From positions 6,872,001 through 6,936,000 of the forward strand of contig CATNEN010000025.1 in assembly GCA_950097015.1 (NCBI GenBank): a stretch of 64,000 nucleotides of DNA, given 5' to 3'. Positions 50,301 through 59,622 of the stretch are shown one piece after another. The notes under the pieces were generated by a model, which was not told where the DNA came from, did no database searches, and was given only the letters and a program-made list of their open reading frames with translations. Each line of letters opens with the position of its first letter. Position 1 is the first letter of the stretch. Origin of the DNA: Macrostomum hystrix. Lineage: Eukaryota; Platyhelminthes; Macrostomidae. Position numbers and translations under genes: made by a program.

Positions 50301-52143
50301 ACAGAGGAGAGATGAGACAGGAGAGATGAGACAGAGGAGAGATGAGACAGGAGAGATGAGACAGGAGAGATGAGACAGGAGATATGAGACAGAGGAGAGA
50401 TGAGACATGAACCAGATGAGACAGGGGAGAGATAAGTCGGGAGAGATGAGACATGAAAGAGATGAGACAGGAGTGAGATGAGACACGAAGAGATGAGACA
50501 TGAAATAGAAGAGACAGGGGAGTGACAAGGCGAAAAGTGTTTATAGGGGCCAAAAGGTCGATTCAGTATCTAGGCGTGCCGTATCGAGGCTTCTAGCTCT
50601 TCGTCTTCTCACTACAGACTCATAAAAGTATAATCTTGAAAACTGTAAATCGAATTCGTTTTGTTTTACATCTTTGTATCAGAACGTTCGATTGGCCGTC
50701 GAGGATGCTGCTGCTGCTGCTGCATCATGGCCTCGTAGCTGGGCATTGGCAGAAAAATAGGTTGAGGCGGCGGTAGCGGCGGCGGAGGCGGCGGCGGCGG
50801 CAGCTGTCGCTCCGTCTGCCTGGCCATCATCTGGCTCAGCATGAGGTTGTGCATCTGGGAGTTCTGCATCATCATCGCCTCCATCATCTGGGCGAATCGG
50901 TCTGCAAAGCGAAGGTATTTTTGAAATAATTTGGACACTACGGAGTAGGGTTGTTGAATAGTCTTTTGTTGTCTGTGATTGGTGGATAACTTTCTAAATG
51001 AAAATTTCTGGTGTTTCTCACCGCCTCGTCCGTCGACATTGCGTCTACGATGTCGCGGACTACCATCGCCACCGCCGCCGCCATCGTCTCTTCGATGCGT
51101 CTGCGGCGGCGGTTCCCGGCGAAGCCGATCAGCCAGCCGGCGTTCTCGGTCAAGAAGGTCTCGAAGCTCCGCCCTACGAGAGCGGGCCGCCTCCAGCGCG
51201 CGCTGAGATTGCTCCGTTTCAGCCGCCGAAGACGCTGCGCCACGCCTCTCGACTTCCAGTTTCTGAGTAGTCAGATTTAGTTATTGAGTGTTGTGTTTGT
51301 TAGGACAGGCAGTCGACAGTCGCCTCCTTCTATTTGAGTAGTAACTAGCTTGAAACCTTTTCATTCTAACCTCAATGTTAGTGTGTTAGCGAGTCAATTC
51401 ATTTGTACGAGTTCTTATAGTTATTGATTCCCTGCCATTATAAATATTGTACATATCTATATGTTTATGAAGTTCATTTGGTATTTAAATTAGTTCGAAA
51501 TCTCATTCCTCTTCTCTACTATCACCTACGCCATGGCTTAGTGACGAGCATGCTATATTCATGCACTAAATGAAGCTAGTATTAATAATTAATTAATAAT
51601 AATAATTGATTACACCTGCCCTAATTTGGCTAGATGTGCAGCCGACAGCACAGCCGCAGCTATTGCGCGGCGCATCTGAAGGCTGCGTACGGCTGTCCAG
51701 TCCATGGACTGGGGGACGCCACACCCACCCTCAATTATCCCAGCTGATGCTGGTACCCATTTAACAGCTGGGTGAACTGAAGCAATGCAGAGTTAAGTGT
51801 CTTGCTAAAGGACACAAATTGTTCCAGTGGAGTCAGGAATCGAACCCCCGACCTTCAAGTCGTGAGTCCGACGCTCTAACCACAAGGCTACAACCTCTCT
51901 AGTATTAAGATAGCATTATCATATCGCCACAAAGAGATTCTAGCATGTGCCGACCGCCTGTTGCTGCTGCGATAGACTAGCCTTAGTACACGAACTCGTT
52001 GATTTCAAGACTCACAAGTTCCTACTCAGACTCACCTCCTCCAGCAGCCGAAGCCGCATCTCTGTCAGCCGGTCTTCAATGTCTTGTTTAAGAAAGTCGC
52101 GTTCACCGGCGCCTCCGCGCGTGGGTTTCGATGCGCCCTTCAT
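47392..52143 (-). CDS. Unrecognised 516-residue protein, coiled coil plus poly-Pro plus conserved-looking C-terminal domain, 11 exons
   Basis: Function unknown. Exons in transcript order: 52036-52143, 51022-51262, 50670-50901, 50095-50153, 49951-50001, 49729-49802, 49348-49605, 49164-49265, 48986-49090, 48359-48523, 47392-47547. All ten junctions keep phase. Residues 1-115 are charged and helical (DFLKQDIEDRLTEMRLRLLE, then an Arg/Glu-rich coil). Next comes MMMQNSQMHNLMLSQMM and a run of eight Pro, resembling the DUF4587/C21orf58 type from memory. A Ser/Pro/Lys linker (VSPAKDSPKAKPKSDDEME) leads to an approximately 300-residue globular region with LAYTAFFLALLNRL, FDVRLKEMLEVLHRIYKTP, GILGTHRKSGTFELIRSGN, RMLLIGLFLMRALVETL and YANNLLMHWSEEYVKRL. 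I know no family for this region. The weakest junction is exon 3 to 4 (donor AAGAT|GTAAAA). If it is not used, the first part ends at a TAA at 50666-50668 and there are two genes. Confidence 0.72.
47640..48300 (+). repeat. 17-bp minisatellite in the last intron of the 516-residue protein gene
   Basis: About 39 copies of CCCACCTCACTCCCTGC, with CCGCACTCT, CTCAATCCTTG and CCAAACCCACCTCAATC variants. Since 17 is not a multiple of three and units lack stops, all three plus frames are open and give spurious Pro/His/Ser-rich frames (47515-48318 and others). The array lies within the intron 47548-48358. Confidence 0.96.
48600..48935 (+). mobile_element. SINE type A in intron 9 of the 516-residue protein gene
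   Basis: tRNA-like head at 48603-48666 (TTGCCTAGTGTTTAGAGC, then GGTGGTTCGATTCC, an exact B box). The body follows, with GTCCTTTAGCAA, TTGAGGGTGGGTGTGG, CCAGTCCATGGACTGAACAG and CTGCACATCTGGCCCAATCG. The tail is CAGGTGTAATATATGC followed by ATTATTATTA. It is inserted opposite to the host gene and runs into a TACC microsatellite. Target-site duplications are not clear. Confidence 0.85.
50275..50530 (+). repeat. GAGATGAGACAG minisatellite in intron 3 of the 516-residue protein gene
   Basis: Irregular tandem copies of GAGATGAGACAGGAGA or GAGATGAGACAGAGGA, with diverged ends (GAGTGACGAGACA, GACATGAAAGAGATGAG). The minus-strand frames across it are artefacts of repeated stop-free units. Confidence 0.9.
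51586..51898 (-). mobile_element. Full-length SINE type A with perfect target-site duplication
   Basis: On the minus strand it starts at 51898 with GAGAGGTTGTAGCCTTGTGG and a tRNA-like head carrying GGGGGTTCGATTCCTG. The body has TGTCCTTTAGCAAGACAC, TTGAGGGTGGGTGTGGCG, CCAGTCCATGGACTG and CTGCACATCTAGCC. It ends CAGGTGTAATCAATTATT plus ATT repeats. CTAGTATTAA occurs at 51576-51585 and 51899-51908, a perfect 10-bp target-site duplication. It lies in intron 1 of the 516-residue protein gene, same strand as the gene. Confidence 0.92.
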
Positions 52144-52648
52144 GATGAGGCAGGCAGGGAGCTGAAATTAGTTTGCTCTCGCTACTTGCAGCTCCCGTCT
52201 CAATTTTTTCTGCAGCTCAGAGTGGTCGCACTGCACGCATTTGAAGCCACTTTTTAATTTAAAGGGCAGCAAGGAAAAGTAGGAGTTGAGAATGGTCCAG
52301 GCTCACACAGCCTGTGAGTACACTGTAGCCTACACTGGTCTCATGTGCTAGCACTGGCCAGCTCAAATACAATCAGTGAGGGCAATACACTATTGTGCTG
52401 AGTACAGTACTGTGAAATTGTACAGTGCCCACTGAGAGGTCTAGAAATATTGTCAAATCTTGCTATCTTGACCTCAGCACCCACCTGTGCGCACACATTT
52501 TATGAAAATTAATTAAGCTAGAGAATTGCACATGAAAGTCCTTATGAGAATTAAATGTGTAATTTTGCAGAAACTCTTTAAATCACAATTAATTCCACGA
52601 AATCACAACTCAGTTCGACGAAGCACAACCAACATCTCGCGCTTTAGT
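52144..52648. other. Short intergenic region between two minus-strand genes
   Basis: About 500 bp containing the presumed 5' UTR and promoter of the 516-residue protein gene and the 3' end of the tail-anchored gene. No TATA box or other decisive element is seen. Same-strand spacing this small would allow co-transcription, but nothing shows it. Confidence 0.5.
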
Positions 52649-55554
52649 TCAGACAGGTCGCTCGCTTGGTACGCCCCAGTCCCAGCAGGGGCCCAGAAGG
52701 AGGACACCCATTAAAGTAACGGCCGTAACAGCAGACAAGACGGCCAGAATGATGAACCAGAACAGCCACCGCCAGCTGCTCTGCTGCTCAGGGACGTACT
52801 GTTCGAGCAGGCTTGAGTAAGGCAGATTGTGGATCGGTTCATTCGATTTTTGAGAAGGTCCCGCGAATGTCGTTTGCTGCTCTAGATCTTTCTTTTCTGG
52901 AAGGTGGAACATTTGCGATCGATGCGTTCAAAAGATCGCAACCAAGAAAGATGACAAGTGTTCATAAGATCGCAACCAAGAAAGATGACAAGCGTTCATA
53001 AGATCGCAACCAAGAAAGATGACAAGTGTTCATAAGATCGCAACCAAGAAAGATGACAAGCGTTCAAAAGATCGCAACCAAGAAAGATGACAAGCGTTCA
53101 TAAGATCGCAACCAAGAAAGATGACAAGCGTTCATAAGATCGCAACCAAGAAAGATGACAAGTGTTCATAAGATCGCAACCAAGAAAGATGACAAGTGTT
53201 CATAAGATCGCAACCAAGAAAGATGACAAGCGTTCATAAGATCGCAACCAAGAAAGATGACAAGTGTTCATAAGATCGCAACCAAGAAAGATGACAAGCG
53301 TTCATAAGATCGCAACCAAGAAAGATGACAAGTGTTCATAAGATCGCAACCAAGAAAGATGACAAGCGTTCATAAGATCGCAACCAAGAAAGATGACAAG
53401 CGTTCATAAGATCGCAACCAAGAAAGATGACAAGTGTTCATAAGATCGCAACCAAGAAAGATGACAAGCGTTCATAAGATCGCAACCAAGAAAGATGACA
53501 AGCGTTCATAAGATCGCAACCAAGAAAGATGACAAGCGTTCATAAGATCGCAACCAAGAAAGATGACAAGCGTTCATAAGATCGCAACCAAGAAAGATGA
53601 CAAGCGTTCAAAAGATCGCAACCAAGAAAGATGACAAGCGTTCATAAGATCGCAACCAAGAAAGATGACAAGTGTTCATAAGATCGCAACCAAGAAAGAT
53701 GACAAGTGTTCATAAGATCGCAACCAAGAAAGATGACAAGTGTTCATAAGATCGCAACCAAGAAAGATGACAAGTGTTCATAAGATCGCAACCAAGAAAG
53801 ATGACAAGCGTTCATAAGATCGCAACCAAGAAAGATGACAAGTGTTCATAAGATCGCAACCAAGAAAGATGACAAGCGTTCATAAGATCGCAACCAAGAA
53901 AGATGACAAGCGTTCATAAGATCGCAACCAAGAAAGATGACAAGTGTTCATAAGATCGCAACCAAGAAAGATGACAAGCGTTCATAAGATCGCAACCAAG
54001 AAAGATGACAAGCGTTCATAAGATCGCAACCAAGAAAGATGACAAGCGTTCATAAGATCGCAACCAAGAAAGATGACAAGTGTTCATAAGATCGCAACCA
54101 AGAAAGATGACAAGCGTTCATAAGATCGCAACCAAGAAAGATGACAAGCGTTCATAAGATCGCAACCAAGAAAGATGACAAGCGTTCAAAAGATCGCAAG
54201 CAAGAAAGATTAAAAAAATTCATAAGATGGCAACTATGAGTAACGTTAATAAGATTATAATCGAGATAGATGACAAATTCAATGAAAGTAAAAGCATGAA
54301 CGCAAAACTTACCAACGTCATTCTTATTTGGATGGCTATCATGATCAAGAAACCCTTGTAGGCAGCTGCAACAGAGTTCAAACTCGATGCTCAACGAATA
54401 TTCTAGACTTTTCGATAGTCTGACGAAGTCCTCGGAAAACTTTAGAAGTTTGCGAGCCCTGCAAAACAGACGAGTTAGTTCATATACTTTCCTATAACTA
54501 AATATAAACAAGAACGAAGACCTTTGAGTAAGAGTTTTCTTAACAGTGAGAGGTGCCGAAGAAACAGAGCGATACGAGTTACTACTTCGAGTGCTACAGA
54601 AGAGACTGTCAAGAGGTAGTTTTCGAGAAGTCAGGACCTCAAGATATAACTGGCTGCTCATCTTTGGTGACGGTCATTTCAACATCTCCTGAGCACACAC
54701 GCACATGGCCAAAAATGAATGTGGTCTTGCCGTGGAATCGAGCTCAAGGACCTTGGTGCGAGAAGCAAGCGCGTGAACCGCTTGGATGTTATCTTGAAGA
54801 GAATGTCAGGACCTCAATAAAAATCTGTCGAGACTTAGTTGTCGAAAAGTGGCTTGAACGATCAGGAGAAGAAAGAATGGAACATTGTTATAAAGCGCTG
54901 GATTGTCCGGATTGTGGTTATCAAAGCTTCAGGAGTTCAGGATTATTACTCGAAAGTTGGAATGATTGCGAAGACTTTATTCATCTAGCATCGATACCCC
55001 AGCTAATACAATTTACATTCTTGCCTCGTCGCAGACGAGTCTCGCTCGTTGCCAGTAGCTGAGTCAAAAAACTTCACAACCAGCCGCAGAAAGGCGGCCT
55101 CCATTCGGCAGGCGAGGCGCTCCACAGCTCGATTGTGGTCTAGCCAGAGCCGGCCAACGTCTTCGTACATCTGGCGCCATCGCAACTCTCTCCTACGCTC
55201 GCCTTCATTGGTTGTCATTGACGCTTCGGCCTGGATGGCGAGAGTTGCACAGATCGCACGCAACTTCTCGCACTCGATATCGTCGCTAGCCAGCTGCAGA
55301 CAGTCGGTGTGCACTTCCTCAATAGTCGGGCTGTCGTGACTATCAACGTCACGCTTGTAAGCAGCCTCGCGACTGAGCAGTTGAGCAACTGAGGCGGAGA
55401 GCAGCAGCCGCATCTGACTGACATCGTTGTAGACCTGACCGGCATTATCAGCGGTGCTGTCAGCTGTTCCATCTTTCGAGAGTGAATCATTTAAATGCGA
55501 CAGCGTGGCAGTTTCAACTGCACGGGTCGGCTTATCGTCTTGTTGGCCGATCAT
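52649..55554 (-). CDS. Tail-anchored single-pass membrane protein, 3 exons, family unknown
   Basis: Exons in transcript order 55025-55554, 54313-54458 and 52649-52896 join in frame to 307 residues. The first intron appears to be GC-AG (donor ACGAG|GCAAGA, acceptor TTTTGCAG). The alternative GT donor GACTC|GTCTGC also keeps frame but matches the consensus poorly. The N-terminal 176 residues are soluble, acidic and largely helical (MRLLLSASVAQLLSREAAYK; WRQMYEDVGRLWLDHNRAVE), starting at a good ATG (MIGQQDDK). Exon 2 continues with ARKLLKFSEDFVRLSKSLEY. Exon 3 ends in a strongly hydrophobic helix (WRWLFWFIILAVLSAVTAVT...) with only about 14 residues after it (CWDWGVPSERPV), and no signal peptide is seen. 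This is the layout of a tail-anchored ER, Golgi or nuclear-envelope protein. A KASH-like or IRAG/LRMP-like protein is possible but no family motif proves it. The second intron is almost wholly a 34-bp minisatellite. Confidence 0.68.
52905..54205 (+). repeat. 34-bp minisatellite in intron 2 of the tail-anchored protein gene
   Basis: About 38 highly uniform copies of CATAAGATCGCAACCAAGAA plus AGATGACAAGCGTT. Almost all variation is CGTT/TGTT and CATAAG/AAAAG. It starts about 10 bp from the exon 3 acceptor boundary (52896). The right side decays after 54190 into single diverged units. Confidence 0.97.
54680..54790 (-). mobile_element. SINE type B, internally deleted
   Basis: The minus-strand head (GGTTCACGCGCTTGCTTCTC, then GAGCTCGATTCCACGG) passes directly into CCACATTCATTTTTGGCC and the distal GTGCGTGTGTGCTCAGGAG segment. 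Most of the body is missing. It lies in intron 1 of the tail-anchored protein gene. Confidence 0.75.
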
Positions 55555-55674
55555 TTTGCTCTATTGTCCATTTAATTTATTTAAACTTTAAACTTCATAA
55601 TTCAAATTTGTCCAAAGGTAGAAGACTTAGCGATTGAATTTTGACCATAGACAGTGTCGCGTGTCGTTTTTCTC

Positions 55675-55770
55675 GCCTGATAAGGGGGTTAGTGGCAGAT
55701 CGTTTTGCCTCTCGCACAACGGGTCCCTGAGCTTGGATCCGTGGCGAGACCACATTCATCTGGAGGGGGG
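55675..55770 (+). mobile_element. SINE type B head fragment
   Basis: Plus-strand head GGGGGTTAGTGGCAGATCG, GCCTCTCGCACAACGGGTCC, CTTGGATCCGTGGCGAGACC, then CACATTCATCTGG, after which similarity stops. It lies just upstream of the tail-anchored protein gene start (55554) and is followed by a degenerate tandem repeat. Confidence 0.7.
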
Positions 55771-55774
55771 TGCT

Positions 55775-55945
55775 ATCACAAGCTCGAAATTTCACGACAC
55801 CGAAAAGCATTTTTTATAAGATCGAAACTTCACAACGTCGAAAACTAAAATAGCAGCTACCTTCACTAGGTCGAAACTTCATAAGCTCGAAATTTCACAA
55901 CGTCTAAATATCACAACGTCTATAAGCCCGAAATTTTATAAGGTC
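55775..55945 (+). repeat. Degenerate short tandem repeat
   Basis: Loose repeats of TCGAAACTTCACAACGTC with variants such as CTCGAAATTTCAC and GCCCGAAATTTTATAAGG. No gene is seen between here and 56391; that remaining stretch is AT-rich with no further structure. Confidence 0.65.
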
Positions 55946-56391
55946 AAAAGTGAGTAGAAATCTGGATTACTTAAACGACTTCAAATATTTTAATTAAACA
56001 GGCTTTCCATTGGTTTCCTTCATGTTTTGCTATTGTTGTTATATCGAGTGTCGAGCTACTCGATTTTAAAATCATGTTCCTATGTTCCCGTGTTCGGTTT
56101 TGAGGCGCGTGGGCACCGTTCCTAATTTCACGGCTCATGGAATATACTTTCTATACTTTCATATATATAATAAGCTATCGTAGGACTCATTTTTTAGTTT
56201 CGTCATTAATCGACGTTATGAAATTTCGGATCAATATATTAATTCAAGCGGTCATTCGTTCAAATCAGAAGATAATCTGTGCTGCGAGTAATGCTAGTAT
56301 ATGTGATAATTAGGATTGAGAAATCTCCGATTAACGAAAGTGTTAGTTGACTGATCAATCGAAACCAGAATCGACGACTCAAATTTAGACA

Positions 56392-58320
56392 CTAATTTTC
56401 ATGTTCGGCAGCATCAGCAGCAGCGGCAGCAGCAGCAGCGGTAACAAAAATTCCCGTGTGGGGATTCCTAGTGCCGAACTTAGCCGGCATCAGCCGCAGG
56501 TCCATGCAGCCGTAGACGCCGGGTGATAGGCGATGCGCACCATCGGTTGCTAGGCAGCCGAGAGCGAAGCCGATGTTCAGATCAGCGTCGGTATCTTTGA
56601 AAGCGCCCGGCAGCCGGGCACCAGTCAGGACCACCACTGGGCCCGTGGCTGCATTCAAGTCTGCATCAAGTTGCACAGGTAATTTTATGCTTGTGGTCAT
56701 GTAGGATTTTATTGAACTGAAACTCCAGCCTCCCTTATGGGGCAATCTGTTCACTCATTGATTGTGCTGACTCCTGAGCACACACGTACACAGATACCGT
56801 ACTCAGGCACACGCTTTCTCATCGTCGGACAGTGTATGCATTCTCACTGTGCCTTAATTGTAGGATCGGCCCTCAAAAGCGTTAATTTCACGACAATCAG
56901 CCAATCAGTTCACTTATTGCTCAACCAATCCCTTTTTGGACCAGTCAGCCAATGCCCTTTTTTATTGGTTAGCTAATTCCTTCCTTTCATTGGTCAGCCA
57001 ATCTGCTCTTTGGTTGGTCAGCTTGTCCGTTTGTCAGCCAGCCGTTCCCTGATCCATTCAATAGTCAGCCAATCAAAGCCAAGTAAACACTTTCCTGATT
57101 GCAGGCGGCTCTGAAGAAACCTGGCTGTATCCAACAGGGTATCCGTGCCGTGTGTTACGAGGACCTTGCGACAACCGCTCGACCTAATGACATCCGCTAG
57201 CTGCTGTCTGGAGTGATTGCACTGAATGGTTAAATGATAGCTTTCTAATTAAGCGGAAATGTAATTGTGATTATACCTGTCATGATCGGTGATTTCCAGG
57301 CTATCCTTTTTAAACACAGAATAGAATATAAATCTGGTCTCGCAGTCAGAGAATAGCCGCCTGAGCAGCTGCTCACAATAGCTGCTGTCGCCGAATTCAA
57401 ACGCGTAGCCGCCAATCGCTCTTGGATAACATTTGTCTATGGTGCCTGGGAAAGAGATCGGTGTAGATTTTGTAGCTATCAGTGCGCAGCCGAATTTCAT
57501 GCGGTAAGAGCTGGTATGGTTGAAGCTTAATTCTTACCTCCAGTCTGAATCACCAGTAGCTTTTTATTCGATTTGGAATCCTGAAATGCAAATCTTAGCT
57601 CTTTAAATAGTAGGCTATGATGTAGAAAATGTATTTTATAAGCTAGTTTTAACATTAATATACTTGCTAGATATAGAAACACGTTGGACGTTCTAGATAT
57701 TTAAAGTTCAATATTTAATGTATTTTAACCTTTAATATATATTACCTTTGACTACATTTCTATTTCCCTTCCCTAATGTGCATATTGATGTGCATAAATG
57801 TTGATTGTATATGTTTCTCTGCTTCTTAGCAATATTTCGTTTTAAAGAAGCGATGCAACTCCATGAACAAGTAGCGAGCATACCTTAAAATGCAATTAAA
57901 AAATGTTATATTAAGCTAAGACAAACAATAAGTGCATGCAGTAAAAGAAGGATTCAAAAATACTTGTGGTTTGTTCATGCAAGTAATTTATCATAAAAAC
58001 AACTTCACATAAATGGACAGTCGAGTTGGCCAAAAGTTAATTTTTTCATCGGTCTGCTCAAATTGGGTAAATATAAAGGCTTTGTTTATGTAGGCATTTA
58101 TTGATTAAAGTATATCATCCCAGATCTCCGCGTTTCACTGAAAAGCAGAATTCTTTAAATTAATACTATTTTCGCATTTGAACATTTTTCGTCTGTAAAG
58201 ATGATCGACGAATGTATTTTTAGTAGATGTATATCTTAGATCTTCATAAAAAACAGGACGCTATCATAAAATGTATACTTCTTGAGCTTAATTTAAGCGT
58301 AAGTCAGCTGGACTTACCAT
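56392..58320 (-). CDS. Short single-domain asparaginase-like protein, about 196 residues
   Basis: Resembles the N-terminal catalytic domain of bacterial-type L-asparaginase/glutaminase (amide hydrolysis of Asn or Gln). Exons in transcript order: 58318-58320 (ATG alone, then GTAAGT), 57538-57580, 57277-57445, 57089-57207, 56392-56648, all in phase. The motif IQTGGTIDK carries the nucleophilic-Thr region, THGTDT the second Thr-Asp pair, and PVVVLTGARLPGAFKDTDAD matches VVLTGAMRPxxxxxSDA. NIGFALGCLA, PGVYGCMDLRLMPA and RNPHTGIF follow the family order. The C-terminal domain of ordinary asparaginases (about 320-350 residues) is absent; the protein ends with an Ala-rich tail. Exon 4 to 5 is uncertain: a donor at 57088 (AAAGT|GTTTAC) with acceptor at 56649 gives the best spacing, and other phase-compatible sites exist (57121 or 57091 with the acceptor after CCACAAG). 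The ATG-only first exon is an inference from MDSKSNKKLLVIQTGG. Confidence 0.8.
56755..56905 (-). mobile_element. SINE type B internal fragment
   Basis: It contains CTGACTCCTGAGCACACACG, CTCATCGTCGGACAGTGTA and TCTCACTGTGCCTT in the order seen on the plus strand of minus-oriented type B copies. Head and tail are missing. It lies in the last intron of the asparaginase-like gene. Confidence 0.75.
56895..57085 (+). repeat. Degenerate GTCAGCCAATC repeats in asparaginase-like intron
   Basis: About nine diverged units built on GTCAGCCAATC with variable TTCCTTT or CCTTTTT spacers. The motif resembles CCAAT boxes by chance of sequence; position inside an intron argues for an old minisatellite. Confidence 0.75.
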
Positions 58321-59622
58321 TTCAGTAGTTTAAAATATATAATCAGACCTAAAACAACTGTTGAGCTCTTAAAAGTATGCAAAACCAAAAATGTTATGAA
58401 ATAAAGCGGAATCTTAATGCTAAAAGCAAGAAGGAGATCAACATTAAAGTCGTTCCTCTTAACGTCAATATATCGCATTGACTAATAACGATCTAGCGTA
58501 TTATAAAGATCAAAAGATACTGTTATAACAAAACCATTTATTCACTTTTTTCGTTTTTCTGTTTAAAACAGATAAATAAATAATTTCAACTACTTTATAT
58601 TCCTTTAGAGCTAACAAAATTTCCTCATTAAAAGTTTTGTGGCTAGTTGTTTAGTTTCAGTTTCAGTTTTTCTTTCTTTTTATTTCTTTAAATCTGCGCC
58701 ATTCTTATGCCCATGCACATCTAATACTTTTTTGTTTATTGGCACTTTCAGAAGCAGTTTGTCCTTTTAAATGAGCAAAGCATATAGTCATTCATATCAA
58801 AACAGATAGTACGCTGCCAAATCACAGTAAATCTTAAAGCACTGAAGACAATTTTACAACACTGAAAAATAAAATTTGTCGTTTAGCACACTTTGTGGCA
58901 TAATTATCATTGTATTAAATCCCAAATAATATATTGTTTAGAAAATATTCTAGCTTATTTAGATGTTTGACAGCTAAAATGTCTACTGACTGTCATGTAT
59001 ATCGTTTATTTAGTAATATTGTACGAGTATATATTTGCCTCTGAGCTGTTATTAGAGGGTAGAGATATCCTCAAGATGCATTGCCTTAAAAAAAAATCTA
59101 CCTGTGGCTTCACCATGGCAGTATATTAGTGATAGTAATGATCTACTTAATAAGTGATTTGTTTATTTTGTCAATCAAAATATATTTTTCCACTTGTCTT
59201 TTTTATAATGGACTATGATTCAAGCTAGAAATATATACTTAAGTACTCTTAATAGTCCACTATTTCCAAAATCGAAAGTTTTGATAATTACATTGATTTT
59301 TCAAACTTTATTTAGCTTTTTTATTATTAACTTTAAATGGATTTATAATGGATTATACAATAGTGTTTTACTATAGGAAACAAGATCTAGCCCTCCAATG
59401 CTAGCAGCTTGTGTGACAGCACATTTTTGCAGATTTGTAGATGATGCACTTATTTTATTTCAAGTTGAATTTTTCTTATTTTTGCATATAAAGTTATTTC
59501 GTTTTTCCTTGTCTTACTTTGGAAACATTTTATACTTTTATAAAGGAATGTTTTTGTTAAGCTATATATACAGCATGCATGCTTGTTGTACAATTTCACT
59601 CGCAGTCTCCTCAGTCCATCTC
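58321..59622. other. AT-rich intergenic region between divergent asparaginase-like and MAU2 genes
   Basis: About 1.3 kb of low-GC sequence that must hold both promoters if the gene starts are right. An open frame entering from 59398 continues into the MAU2 frame. An acceptor-like CACTCGCAG at 59605 precedes the chosen MAU2 ATG, so an upstream non-coding exon, or a trans-spliced leader, could join there. No repeats or RNA genes are seen. Confidence 0.5.

Noticed and set aside
50194-50553. Hydrophobic Ser/His-rich minus-strand proteins
   Set aside because: Frames across the GAGATGAGACAG repeat within an intron.
51830-51898. Functional tRNA gene
   Set aside because: The A/B-box region has no clean clover-leaf and is joined to a conserved SINE body with target-site duplication. 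The same applies to 48603-48666 and 37500-37565.
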